Below are positions 45,812 to 60,800 of a stretch of DNA of 64,000 nucleotides, piece after piece. The translations under genes were made by a program, and so were the position numbers. The stretch spans positions 28,711,375 to 28,775,374 of the forward strand of contig CAIIXF020000005.1 of NCBI GenBank assembly GCA_903813345.2. Direction: 5' to 3'. A model generated the notes under the pieces. That model searched no databases and was not told where the DNA came from. It was given only the letters and a program-made list of their open reading frames with translations. This stretch comes from Owenia fusiformis (Eukaryota > Annelida > Polychaeta > Sabellida > Oweniidae). Each line of letters starts with the position of its first letter. Position 1 is the first letter of the stretch.

Positions 45812-48800
45812 ATGCCTAAAAGGCGCAGGGCATCCGTGACGTCTGAAAAGAGTGAAGCATCTGAAGTGTCTCCTGTAGTCCAGAAGAGAAGAAAGCAATC
45901 AGCACATACGGATCCTGTAAGTTTCTAGAAAGCTTATAAAATATATAATCTAGTACATGTAGTGAAACTTGTATTTCTTAACATAACTCTTGTCAATGCG
46001 AACACTTTTTCTCAGTCCCAGTTTTGTTCCCTCCCATTGACTCACATATTAGAAAAAGCTTGAAATGTGAACACCTGCCTACATGAGCACTTTTAGCCAG
46101 TCTCATTGGGTTTTGATGTGACAGGTTTGGTGTAGTCTATACAGTGTACTTCCATTTATGGTGTCAAAAAGTTACAATGGAAATTCCATGTCCACTGAGA
46201 TAACAACTTTCAGTTATATACTGTAACTAGGGTCAGAACAGTAACATGTATCCAAATCTTTCATTTATTTGTTGAACCATGGACAACGACTTACAAAAAC
46301 CACACAAACCAAACCAGATACAACATGAATTACAATATATAATGGTCCAAAAGTTTCAGAAAATGTTTTAAGAATATGTGTTGTAGAAAAATACATTCAC
46401 CAACCCATAGTGTTAGAACATGTCGAATGTACAAACAATGATCCTGCATTATTTGGATACCATCATGATTGGAAGACGCAGACAGTGATTCAATTACAGT
46501 ACACATTTGATAACAAAATGAATGTTTGACCATTGTTATTGCAGGTTGAAATATGCCAGGAGCTTTACGACTATGTTCGTAATTACAAAACTGAAGATGG
46601 CCATCTCCTTTGCGAGGCTTTTGTAAGGGTCCCTAAAAGAAGGTAAGTGATTTATTTGTCAAAACTCATTCTCAATTATAAAACAATTTTTTTCAAAACA
46701 TCTCATTTCTCAATTGTATTCACATTTATTTGTTTGATTGCCTTTTTTAATACACATCTAAAAAGGTTGAGATACTTAAAAAGAAAAAATTGCACACAAT
46801 ATTGGTAAAATTATATGATTCGGTTGTAAGTATCAACATTAACATGGGTCAAGTTCCGTTTAAAGAACACATGTATATTTGTACTTTCAGGACCGCACCA
46901 GAGTATAACAACATTGTATCTCAGCCTATTGATCTACTTAAGATACAACAAAAACTGAAAACTGATGAATATGAGGATGTCGATGCATTTACAGATGACA
47001 TCTTACTCATGATTAGAAATGCAAAGGTGTATTACAAAGTAAGTCAATAGTATATTTTTTGATACATGTGGAGTATTATTACTTGCCAAGCTATTTTATA
47101 TCACATATATTCAGTTGTTCTGGTCTATATTTGAGGCCACATAGTTTTTCAGTCTGGGAATTCCTTTCACTATAATATTAAGTAAGATCACAATAATTTT
47201 ACTATTACTGTCATTAAAACAACCAATTAACATATTTACCGAGAGAAATATCTGACCACCAATTGCAATTTTTTTTCCAGAAAAACTCACCAGAGTATAA
47301 AGATGCTGTTGAGTTGTGGGATCTGTATGTGCAAATGCGTGATGAGCTGATGGATGACCCCTTTGATGATGGTACGGAAGGAGAACCTGAGGTGGGCCAC
47401 AGAGGTCGTAAATCTCAGTCGGTTGATAGAGATCATGAAGAAGAATCCAAGGTAGGTATTAGCATGTTAGAGATCTTTCGAAAGTCCATGGTATTTGGAA
47501 TGATATTTTTGAACCATTGACTCAAGATCTGTTCTGCTTAAATCCATAACTGATATAAACTTTTCAAATAAAGTTTATTTAGTATTCAAACATGACCGTG
47601 CTCTATTCGAATTTCTCAAGCAATCAGAATGCAGCATAGCCAATATAGAACGTTCTCTAATTCTCCATAGATGCACGACCATGCTCTATTAATATTGAAT
47701 CTGCAATTTGCATTGTTTTGAGTGACGTCACATCTCAGCTGCACATCTGGGGCTCTGTCCGGGGATAGCTGTTCTTTTTTACTCCCTCCGTAACTACTGT
47801 AACTATTTAACACCCCATGTTTGCATTTACCGTATAAAATCTAAAACGGGGAGTAAAATAGAACAGCCCAAACAAATTCTAAATTTTTCCGGCCGACTTC
47901 AGAATCTTGACAGCATGCGTATTCTTCCTTCATGCCCGTTCCACAGACACGGCTTTTACTAATTTTTATGTTTGAATCGAATAAATAATGATAGGCCATT
48001 CAATATGGTGAAATTCAGCACTCCTTGGACAGAATGTTAGTACAAATGCACTCACCTTCGGTTCGTGCTTTGTACAACATTCTGTCCAACTCGTGCTGAA
48101 TTTCACCATATTGAATGGCCTATCATTATTTATTCCTTAAACAAATTACACCATTTGGCTTGCATTGGTAGTGATCAGTGGTCCAAAGCAGGGTGAACTG
48201 ACTGGAGTCAGTCACATTCAAAATTTGTTTGATTCGGATAAACTCTTGATTCCAGCTAAACCAAGTAAAATCTGGATTTCAAATATTTTGCAATGCAAAC
48301 TAATAAAAATCCTATTGTAAACAACCATAAAGAAATCCTCAAGTATTATAAACCAAAAATAAAAACCCTATTATATTCATATATTTAATACTTAAGATAA
48401 TAACATTTAATTTTTGTCTTTCTATTTTAGGGTAGTGAACCATCTAGCCGAGCAAGTAGCGTAACACGTGGTGGCAGCGTGCCTAGGTCTGGCAGTGTGC
48501 CAAGAACTGCTCAAACACCTGGGACTATTGATGAAGACATTGAAAACAAACTAGAGTTGTTATTTGCCGCTGTTATAACTGCTAAAGAGGGTGACAGAGA
48601 GATCAGCGAAGTTTTTCAGCTTCTACCTTCTAAAACTGTAAGGCTTGAAATCAATCTCAAATCTTAACTAGACAGTATTTATATACACTTTTTGATATTC
48701 AATTTTTAAGAAATATGGTTGAATATGAGCGAGTATACACGTAATTTACACTTGATCACTCCTAGATAAAAATAATGATATTGTGTCAAAGTAATGAATT

Positions 48801-51800
48801 TCAGTGATAGCTACAGCTCATATTTGAATATATTTATGAGAACAAAGAACAAAGCCTTGTCATCATTCTTGTTATTTTATGACATCATAACTAAAGGCTT
48901 TTACATTGTATTGCAGAAGTTTGCAGAGTACTATGAATCTATCACAGAGCCCATAGATTTGAAACAGATTGCCATGAAGATACAAGATGGATCATACACA
49001 TCTCTACATGACATGGAGAAAGATTTACTTCTTATGGTGAAGAATGCAAAATATTTTAATGAACCCGGATCCCAAATATACAAGGTATAACTGAAATTTT
49101 ATCAATATGTAAACTTTATTGAGATGACTATATATAACTGTGGCTGTGCAAGACCATTATGAGACAACTGCTGAATTTAAGATATAGAATTGAATTTGAT
49201 TAAGAAATTGATAATGAAAGAGGCTAAAACCTCACATATTATGTCACCACCACAATTTTTCCATTTTCTTATTTTTCTGGTGGCAGTTGGTAATTGGCAT
49301 TCAGCATCTGTAACAAATGGCAGGTAGTGACATTTTGCATATTAATGCCTTGTTTATCTTACAAGCAAGGGTTATAATGAATGGTTACCAACTCTATCTC
49401 ATCAACTTTATAACTTTAGGACGCTGTTACATTGAGGAAATTGATAACAGCAAAGAGAATTGAGCTTGAGAACATGAAGCACAACCCTCACAAGACCAGT
49501 GAAAGAATAAGGTAAGAAGATAAGGTTACATATCTGTCTGCTTAAATGTTCGTTTCATGCTATTTCTCCTTAAAATTTGAATGAACTGAATAATGCGTTG
49601 TTGTTTTTAAACAATTTACAGTGTAACCTATTATTTCGTATAGATCTTTCAGTCCGTGTAAATTTTACGTATAAAACTGTATTATGCACATGAAAAGTGA
49701 TTATTTTTATGTGCATAAATTTAGGTCACTTAATCTGTCCTCTGCGCTGCATTATCCTATAATGTATGTATGCTTATACATTTATTAAGGTCAAAGAGGC
49801 ATGCAGCTACTCACAAGCTATCTTCAGTTTGTGCTGCACTATCCTATGGGTCTGAGGATGAGACAGAGCTTGAACAGAGTGACTACAACAGTGCACATGA
49901 TACAACAAGCCAGATAGACTATGATGATGACTCTGGTTTGTGATCTTAGTTACTTTTATTTTATTTTGTGACCAATAGCCATTTTTTTATTTGCTGACTT
50001 ATTTTTTATTCCTTAGTCCTCAGATGCTCATTTGGCCTAATATCAATGTAGTGGTTTCTGGACCTGAATAGCATTCAGTGTATCAATATAGCTTCAATAT
50101 TGTCCACAGTAAAAACTTATTAAAAATGGCTAGACACCTTGAATGAGATGATTTAACTACAACTATGATCTTGCATCACTACTTGATTGATTAATTGACT
50201 GATTATTGGTTTATTGATTGCTTTGTGTTTTCAGGAACAGAAGGGTCAACGATGACAATGGATACAGATGAGAACATTTACTGGGCTCTGTACAACACTG
50301 TACATAATCACAAAAACTCACTCGGACAGATTCTCTCTGATCCATTCCTGAAACTCCCAAGTAGAAGGTTTGTCTGTTCCCTCCTAATTTTCCACTTATT
50401 CCACTTTTTAGAGATGAATCCCTGAAGTGCCTTTGCAACTGTAGTCTGTGTTCAATATTTGAATGTGTTCCTGTTGTCTCTAAAGTTGATTCATATTGTT
50501 GTCGTGGCAACACAACATTTGTGATTGGTTGATTCATGAAACATTCTTGATTGCTACCTTGGTTCGATTGAACTTTGATTGTATTTTCTGTTTTCTGAGT
50601 GAATTATATTGCCATTACATAATGTTTAACTGTTCAACTAGTTTCATATTTGAAGTTTATAGATTGGTTGATAAGTATTGTTTTATTTGTTGCAGATTTT
50701 ATCCAACATACTATGAGGAGATTGCAGAGCCATTGTCTCTGTTGCAGATCAGGAGAAAAGTTAAGGTAATAAAGATTTAAAGTAAAAGGAACGCCCACTA
50801 CTCTACAAAGTAAATGTAATACATATTTTTGTACAGCATACAATGCTCTCAGTATTTTAATCGTACTTATAATACATTGTTTTTTCTTGTCCTGCTGGAA
50901 GTCCAAGAGGCTGGTTGTCTAGCTCTTAACCTTCTACATGCAATGAAAATGTCTTTTGAAAATGGGGCAATGTGACACATTTTGCAGAAAGTAATCCTGT
51001 AATAGTTTTAACATTTTTGAAAACTTTGTCACAATTATCAGCATTATCGTGTATGTTTTCCAGCACAACAAATACACGAGCATTAGTGTGTTGGCTCAGG
51101 ATCTGAACTTGGTCTTTGAAAATGCAAAGAAGTACAATGACAGTGACAGTAGGCTGTATAAGGTAATATAGACATGGTTGAAATATGTTTCAATTCAAAT
51201 TTTCCCCAGTCCCCATAACTTTGATAATATAAGAATGACTTTAATGTATTTTGTGCTGAATTTATTAATGGTAAATATGTATTGATTCAACTAAAAGTAG
51301 AAATCTGAAAACTGAACAATTTAAAGAATAAATAATGAGGCTGCGCTTTGCAGTGAACTCTATAAGACATTTTCAGAAGAATACCAATTGGGAGAAAATG
51401 CTTGGTCACAAAGTGTTTGGCAAAACTGTGTGCTTACTTTATACATGTACATATGTTTATTTTCAATTATATCTCTCCACCACAAGTGGTCTGTAGCAAA
51501 TGGCAGGTGGTCACATTTTACCTTGTTTTTAATTTCACTAGGATGCAGTTCGCCTTCAGAATGCCATGCGGGCGAAGTACCAGGAGTTGGAAAAGTATGA
51601 GTCGCGTCAGTTAGCCCAGTTCACTGTAAGTATTCACTCAGCATCACATTAATATTGATTAGGTGAATAACAGTTTTGTTTTTCAACACACTTTTTAGTT
51701 TCTTGAATAAGGGTGTGATTTTTGAACTCAGCACTTGTTTATACTCATGTTAATTCAAATGGTGTAAGTTTCTAAATAGTTATAGGATATTCCACACTGC

Positions 51801-54800
51801 TGGTACTTCTATTGCAATGCCTTGTACATGTTTATCTGTCACTTTATAATCCTTCACGCACGTCGCACAATGATCAGACTTGATAGTTTTCCATTTCTAT
51901 CAGGTTTGATTGTTTGATTGGAGGTGAAATGGATTATGAGGATTTTATGGTGGCAGATTATTCAAAAAAATTCATGAGTTAAAACATGTTACTGTGTGTT
52001 GTAAGGACAGAATTACTAACACATTTTGTATAAGATACAACTGAAATTATTTAAATTTGAATTTCCTTATCCAGATTGGTTGTTGGATTTTTAGTTTTTT
52101 TTATATCTATATAGCCCATTTTTTATCTCAAATATTCACTCACTTTATGATACCCCCCCCCCCCCCCTGGCAAAAAATGTCTTTCAAAATCATGCAGTTT
52201 TCACCATTCTCACTATTTTTTGAGTGATTTTTGGCCAAATTTGGCAAAGTGAACCCCCGTAGAATTTTTGGGAAAAGTGAACCCCCTTGGAAAATGCTGG
52301 CTACGGGCCTGATATCTCTTGGCCTACTTTATTTCTGACTCGTATGACATGACACCTGATAAGCCCTACACACAAGTCTTTATCACTGTCATATAAATAA
52401 GTTCATGTGATTTTAGTAATTGAATAAATAAAGCCAAACCTGTTCAAGAATCTCAAAATTTTTCAGGAATGAATGGAAAGTGACAATAAAGATATCAATC
52501 AAGATATTTCAATTACATTATTGACAAACCTAATCTATTATACATACATTTGTCAAGAAAAATGCACTTTTTATTTTGAAACACACCAAATTCACTCCAC
52601 TGCATTTGCTAGAATATTCACTGAACTATTATTTGTTGTCAATAGGCACAAACTGCTTGGTGCTCTATTTGAAATTGATGTTAACATAAAGGAGTTGAAT
52701 ACAAGTTGAAACTCTCTCTTTGCCCCCTTTAGCACAAATATTTAAAAATCTATTTGAAGAATAATTTGGGAGAAACTTTTATTAAGTTAGGGAAACTTTT
52801 TTGTTATTGTTATTAAGTTTAGTAACATGGGAAGAGGAAAATAAAACAACTTAGTAAGAATAATTTTGGAGAAACTTTTGTGTTATTAAGTTTAGTAACA
52901 TGGGAAGAGAAAAATAAAACAACTTAGTAAGAATGATTTTGGAGAAACTTTTGTGTTATTAAGTTTAGTAACATGGGAAGAGAAAAATAAAAAAACTTAG
53001 TAAGAATGATTTTGGAGTAACTTTTTCTTTTCATTTTTTCATAAAGTTTTGGAACCTGAGATTTTTTGGGGTTTGAAGAGCTTAATACATTATCCAAAAC
53101 AAAACACCTTATGGATTTAATATAGTGTCTTTCTAGCTCTGATTGCCCTCTCATCACAAGTATAACTTATACTTCACTTAAAGTGTCCTTCTGTAAGATC
53201 ACAGAGCTCACACTTTACTATACATTTGCTAGGAAACTCTGGAGGAAGACCCCTTACCTCCATTATCATATCTTATGAACCCTATGGTAGTGCTCAGGGT
53301 AAGTCTAGATGTTTGTGATGCTGCTAGTAGGTCTTTTCTCAGGGGGCTATTTCATTGGCTATTTTTAAAGTGGATCAGCCAATCTAAATCTAAAAGATGT
53401 TTTTATACAAGTTGACATCTTAGATCAAACCATGGGCAAAGTCAAATTACATTACATGTAGTTTGCCCCAATGGGACTAAGCTATTCTGTAAATGTATAA
53501 TTTATAAATGGTCTCTAATGAAAAATCTGAATTAAAGTAAGAGGAAGATTGGCTGGTCCTCATCTGTTAGTTACAGTACATGTATGTTGTAACTTAAAAA
53601 ATCTACTTCTACAGGGTGTTCAATGGAGCAGACTTATTTAACACTCTGTGCTGTACATTGCAGATTGAAGGCAGGCTTATTTATCACTTTAGGAGCCTTC
53701 AATTTTAGAGTCTCTTCACTCAGGATAACAATGCGCTTAAAATGTCACTCTGGTTTGGTTTGTTCCACACAAATTCCCTCCAAAATGATACTAGACTGCA
53801 TATTTTTCAGACATTTCTCTATCTCTATAATCTGTAGGTGTAAAGTCCATGTAACTTATTCAATGTTGATTTCATTTGTTTTTACAAATAGCTTCACCAT
53901 ATTGGCATTTTACTTTCAAGTTAGAAGTATCCTGAAGATCCTCGGAACGCAGACTCCAAACATCATCTGAGTTCCTTTCTCTTTCTTCAGAGAAGAAGGG
54001 ACTTAGAGGATGACTGGAGGTCAATATTATTTTCTTAGTGCTTCGTTCTCGCATTGTGCCCCATTCTTCTAAGTTCATCCATTCAATGGGAGATTATGTT
54101 TTAGTAGTGTATGTATTTTATGAAAACATTTTTTTGATTATATATACTATTTTAATTTGATATGTAATGTGTAAAAGTAGTGAACCAGCATTATTTATAT
54201 CAGTTTCACATTTCATATACTTTTGCATGTCCTGACTTTTTAGACCAAAACTGGATTGTATGTTCACTGTAGTAATGTCACTTTGAAGAAAGTTTTTTAT
54301 TTCATCTTAAATGATTACTTTCTTGAAATTTTATTTGTTTATAATGGCATAAGCAAACTCTAAAAAACTAAAAATCAACCTTTTCATCTAGGTATCCATG
54401 GTGATACATAAACATTAGGAGAAAATTAGTGTATGAAATACAATTCCTTAGACACCATATAAAGCCCTGAGGGGAAATGAGACTCCCAGGAAATTTTATT
54501 GAACATCTTTTAGTATTCTCAATATTTGTGGTTATTTAACAATGCATGTTGTTGGTTATGCTTATTAATATTATGCCATAATATCTCAACAGATCTTCAT
54601 ATTGCTTCATATCACTATATGACAAAAGATCATGTTTAAACAATTAAATCAATGTCTTTAAACTGTTGGTGTTGTTAGAAACATTGCACAAACTTATTTT
54701 ACAAGAGATTTCGTAATTTAAATATGTAGAACATGTTTTCAGATGTTTGGGATTGTTTAGAATCCAGTCTTACACACGTTCTCTGCTTTCTGTAGCAATT

Positions 54801-57800
54801 GTGCTTCAGAACACTTAATATGTGTCTAAACTATTGAAGTCTCAGAGCATTTAATGTGTCTTAAAATTTGTTTCACAAAATACAATACAACCGTATCAAG
54901 ATTAATGTACATGTATCTCTGAGCATTTAAGTGGTTCAATTGATTTTTTTGTGATGTTATTCAAAGTATCAAAAAGTATTTAAAGTTTCACTCTTCGTTC
55001 AAAATGCCACACAACATTCAAATTTCCAGCAGAAAGAGCAAGAGGAACCTCCGCAGGAATTTGCAACCCCAAAGCCTCGAAGTAAACCTCCCGGTAAGAA
55101 AGCCGTGTCCAGTGTGGAGGGTACCCCAGAGAGGGGGGCTGTGAGCACTGGGAGGAAGAAGCCTGGACGTAAACCTCTTCCCCCAGAGGAGGCCCTGAAG
55201 AAGAGGCTCTCGGTGATCTACAATACAGTGAATGATCATGAGGTATGGATCATTTGGGATCAAGGTCCTTGGATGATTTTGGATAAAGATCAGAGATTAT
55301 GTTGTATTTAAATTTTTGATTCTCTACTATTTATCCATTTCTTAGAGATTCTCAAGGTACATAAAGAAATTGACCATGATCTTTCCAGGAGTTTTCCCTT
55401 ATTTTCTGTCACTCTGAATGCCTGGTCTTTTAGTTCTGTTTGTGTATCATGCTATGTACATCCCAAGTCATAAAACATACCCCAATATTTTATTGACTTG
55501 ATAACCTGACTTTTCTCCACTGTAGGTTGATGGGAGGCGTCTCATTGAAATCTTCACCTACTTACCATCTAAGGACGTGTACCCGGACTATTATGACATC
55601 ATCAAGGATCCTATTGACATGAACACAATACGTCAAAAGGTGGAGAATAAAGTGGTAAGAATTTCAGTTTCAAATTCTGCATGTGGACATACATGGTGAC
55701 ACAAAAATGTAAAATACATATTTCATGTTTAACGTGTAACGTGTAACATGATATAATGTGTCTTCAGCTCGTCCTCAACATTAGTCATTGTGTAGAACAA
55801 ATAAAAAAGGAACCAGCTATAAAATAAGGTCAGAGCAAAATTTATCGGAGGTTTCCTGCAACAGAGGAACCTATTTAATGTAATAATGTTCATCAAGCTT
55901 TTTAAACTATGATGAAAAATGTTACATGGATTCATCTTTATTGAACATCTTTAGAATACATTGGAACACCAGCGCAATGCCAAACCATTTAAATTTTATT
56001 TTAGGAATGTATGTTTGATTCATTTTTTCTTTTTTCAGTATTTAACTGAGTTCCAGTTGTTGGCTGACTTAAACCTTATGTTCAGTAATGCACAGAAATA
56101 TAATGAAGAAGGGTCACAGGTTAGAGTTATTTACTCATTATGTTTTCTTTTGTAATTAAAATTGATGTAAATGTTTAATACTAAATGGTTCAGTAAGGGC
56201 ATGGTGTCTTTTAATAGCATTATGCTTTCCTTTAGATTTTTTAACAAACATGCAGTGAGGTATATAATGTATATTTTCTACAACTTTGATATATACTCTT
56301 GTATACCCAATTTCTGACTGTTATAAAGGTACACAACGACTCCATTGTGCTTAAGAAACTTTCTAAGAAGGTAGAAGTCATTTCTTTTCAGGATACACAC
56401 ACTCTTTGCAGCTTGAAGTTTTATTAATTACATACTCTCCTCCGCTAAATCATGAGATCTCCTGACCTTTTGGACATCTCACAGAGTGATTTGAGATGTG
56501 GTTTTAATAATCTCCAGATTTTCATATAAAAACATGTTTACGCCCTTCTCTCCTTTTAAAAATTCAACAATTCTCCAGTTTTAAAATTGTATCTTTTTTT
56601 GTTCTGTTTCTTTTAATGTTCTGTTCTTAAAAACATCTGCTGTTTTTAAAAGATATCTTGTTTTCCCCTGTTTAAAAATGATTTCTCTTGTGTTTAAAAT
56701 TAGCCGATTCTCCCGTTTTCTTTCAAATTCTTCTGCTTTTTTGAGTAAGTGGTATGTATGTAATTAAAAGAGAAATTGAATTTTTATCCAACACTTCTAG
56801 TTACAAAGAGTGAATTATTAGTTTATGGTTGATGTTCATTCAAATTGATTGTTTTTTTGCAGATATTTTATTTTTATTATTTAGATATTACATCACTGGT
56901 TTTCATTGCATTTTTAAATGAAAATTTGGTTGTAAATATAAAGATAAGTGTAAACAAAACACATTTATATAGACTTTCTTTTGAAGATGCTGAAATGAAC
57001 TAATTTTTTTATTTACTATTAATACAAATACATGTAAAATACTATAGACAAAAAATTAATTTATGACAAAATGTCTAATAATATTTTGAATTTTTGACAC
57101 ATCTGAAAATAAAACAAATTTTGTAATTTAACACCCCTTAATTTTCTGTTCATAAGGTATGGAATGACTCTAAGGCACTTCATCGTGCCCTGATGAACAA
57201 GAAGCGCAATCTAACACCACTTGGGTATACTCCCCCTAGACCAGGCCACAGCCCATCACAGGCAAACAAAGGGTAGGTTCACAGAGATACACTGAAACCA
57301 ATTTTTTTAACACATATCACAAGATTTCAACTGAGTTCTTATCATAACATTATTATATGTAGTAAAAAGTGTCTGATTTTTGATTTCTGCACTTGGGGTG
57401 TTCAAAGGAAATACTATATCTTGTTTAGTATACTTGATTGTTTTGTAAAATTCAGAGTTCTTTCCTCTATACAAAAGTATCATTAATCTTGTCATATATT
57501 AGTTGGGTATAAAGGCCATAATTTACAGGTTACTGTAGTTTGATAATAAACAGGGAAATATAAAGTTCCTTCAACGTGTTATTGTCTATCTCTACATAAA
57601 TGAGTGAAAAATTCTCTCCCATGTTTAATCGCCTGTGTACTATATTTGTTTAGTGTGAAGGCCAGGGCAGAAAGTACATTGACTCAGAAGTTACAAGATC
57701 TATACAACACAATTAAAGACCATGCAGACAAGGACAGAATTCTTTCAACTCTCTTCTTAAGGCTGCCAACTAAACAGGTGTGTAGATTCAGGACTTTTAC

Positions 57801-60800
57801 CTCAGTCATTTTTGATTTATGCAAACTGTAAGGTGGTCGTAGCTTCCCTAAATCGAGAGAAATATTCAGCATAGAATATAGGGAGTAGCAGTACGATGTA
57901 GGTTTCTATATCGATTGTATCATGCATCATACTGTAGATGAAACACAGGGTTCAATGGAGCAACTTGATGCTTGTACCCTGTTGAAAATTACATGCCACT
58001 TTGTCGAAAATATGCTTGCAGAAAATGATGAAATACTATAAAGGATGAAACTGTGTTATTTTGATCAAAATAGGTAACACTGGCAAAAAGAATTACTGTT
58101 CCTTCATTATTTTACTTTTATACCTTTCAGGAGTATCCAAACTACTATGACATCATAAAGAAGCCTATTGACATGAGTCGCATTCAGCAAAGGATTTTGT
58201 GTAAACATTACGACAACATTGATGACCTTGCGGCTGATTTTGCTCAGATGTTTGACAATGCTTGCAAGTTCAATGAGCCAAACTCAATGGTATATAAGGT
58301 AAACTATCATTCATTTATAGTGTAACTAGTCTTTTTATTGCACTTTTTATTGCACTTTTTTAAGTGCTATTGGGCAGACTCCACATAAATTCAAAATACA
58401 AAGAAAACCCCTGTATCCTTTATCATTCACTATCATCAAACCTGATCCCTTACCAGAAGTATTACAGTTCATTTCAGTAGAAAAGCGTTTACTTGTACTC
58501 TATGTTAATTTTTTCGTTGTCACCCCAGGATGCATTGACACTACAACGTGTGATGCTGGAGAAAAAGGCGGAGCTCCTCCAAGATGATGACTCTAGTGAG
58601 GTACCGGACACACGAGCCTTCATCCAGGACTTTCTCACCAATCTGTTCGTCTCGACTTACAACCACCAGGATGAAGAGGGACGTTCTTTCAGCGACTCTT
58701 TTGCAGAAATACCTAAACAAACAGCAGATGGCTTGGAAATAAAGTAGGCATTTATTTTGTTCGATAGTTCAGATTATTTGTTTACTGGTAGCTGACAACA
58801 ATTTCAATTCAGATTTCATGCATTTTCTATTTCTCCATCATGAATACATCTGCAAATGTTATTGGTAATTTTCTGAGCAGCCATATTGAAATCTGTTAGT
58901 GATATTATCTTTTATTTTTTCAAATTAATTTAATAGTATATTTGTATTAGCAAAACTGAAGGTTGAGAAAATAGGGACATATTTTACCAAAATTTATATC
59001 AAGATTTTCTGACATATTTATATATTTCTGTATACCAAGTGTCTTCAGGATTAACATAAGGATGCCATTTCAAATCAGGACACTGTTGTTCAAGTGAATT
59101 TGAGCTGAGCTACTATATAGATTTATAAAAGATGTTGCACTCAATATGGCCATGTATACGAGGAATATTAAAGAGAGTTAGAGCAAATAGTGCATTACTT
59201 CTGGGACATACAACCCTCGTACTACATTTATTTGATAAGGTTTTATGTTATTTGGATTCATGCAATTTCTTTCTTTTAACAGGCCAGTCCCATCATTTGA
59301 GAGATTGAAGAAGAATCTCGATAAAGGCTGCTATAGACGTGTGGATAAGTTCCAGGAAGACATGTTTGAAGTGTTTGAGCATGCTCGTAGGTGCAGTCGT
59401 ACTGATTCTCAGGTAGGTTTGTTTTTATCACACAATAGATCTTGAAGATGGTTATTTACTTGGTGGGTTGGTGATTATATTTTTGGCATTTTGCTGAAAG
59501 ATTTTTACTTTTTTAGGTGCAGTATTTTTTAAATGTGTTCCTTGAACTTGATGTATTAATTCCAATATCATTTTATGAAAACTAATGAACAAATGAACGC
59601 AAGAACGCAACAATGAAAATGTCTAAAACAAATATTTCATTCTAGCTCTATGAAGACTCTGTGGACCTTCAACAGTACTTCATGAAAATCAGAGATGAAC
59701 TCTGCAAAAATGGTGAGACTTTGTTGACGCCTGCACTAAGTTACACAGAGCGCCATCTACAGCTTGCTCTTGAAAAGGAGAAAGAAGAAAAGCTGCCACT
59801 TGAGATGAAAGAGGATGAAGAAAAGAAATTGGCCGATGAAAAAAGCCAGCAAAATGGTGAAAACAAGGTAATTATGAATCCAAGTAATTTTCATATGATG
59901 ATATTTCTGCTACATATAAGTTTAGTGCAACTCAGGGCGTGGTTATTCTGTACAGTCTATTGAGTTATTAAGTAAAATGTGAAAAATGTTGTGCTTTAAA
60001 TTGTTCAGTTTGTAAAGTGAATGTGTACCTAGTTCATTTGTTAAAAAGGATTATATTTTTAAGTTAATTGCTATAGAGTATGATCGCAGCTTGTCATGAA
60101 AGTATATGCATGTTAAATGGCATGTAGCCTACCAAATCCCACCTCAATGTCTGTAGATTATATCATGTTTGTCATGTTTAAAAAAGATTTAAAAAAGATT
60201 GGAATTGGCAAGGAATAGTGTAACCATGTCCATAGTCGACAGTCTTTGTAGAAATTCATGAAATTTTATTACAAATTCATGAATTTTTTTTTTAATTCGA
60301 GAAAAAAATGACATTGAATAAACATGACCAGCAAGATTTTTCTGAAAATAATCTAAAAATAATTTTATTGTGGTAAAGAACAGTAGAAATGCTAGGTCTT
60401 TACCTTATATATTCATCTTATTAGATCAGAACTTAACAATAGATACATCAGGTGTAGGTGTTAATATTGATTTTAGAAGTAAATATTGGTAGATATTCTT
60501 TTAATCTCATACTGGATGGGATTTGAGGTAGATAATGATTGGGTACATTAATGTTTTTTGAAGGTGGGGAATATTTTATATCCTACTTTCCTATCAGGCA
60601 ATAACCCTAGAAACTTTAGCTGAATACACGCACAAACCAGAAAATGAGTTATGACAGCAAACAATGTAATGGAGTCCTTATCATATTTTTTCTATTTCTT
60701 AATGGTGAATACGTTTTATCTGTTGAGTGTATTGCATTTATACAGCCTTGCTCCTGGATATAATCTATTTAGCTTTTAAAAAACTGAACACTTTGTGCCA

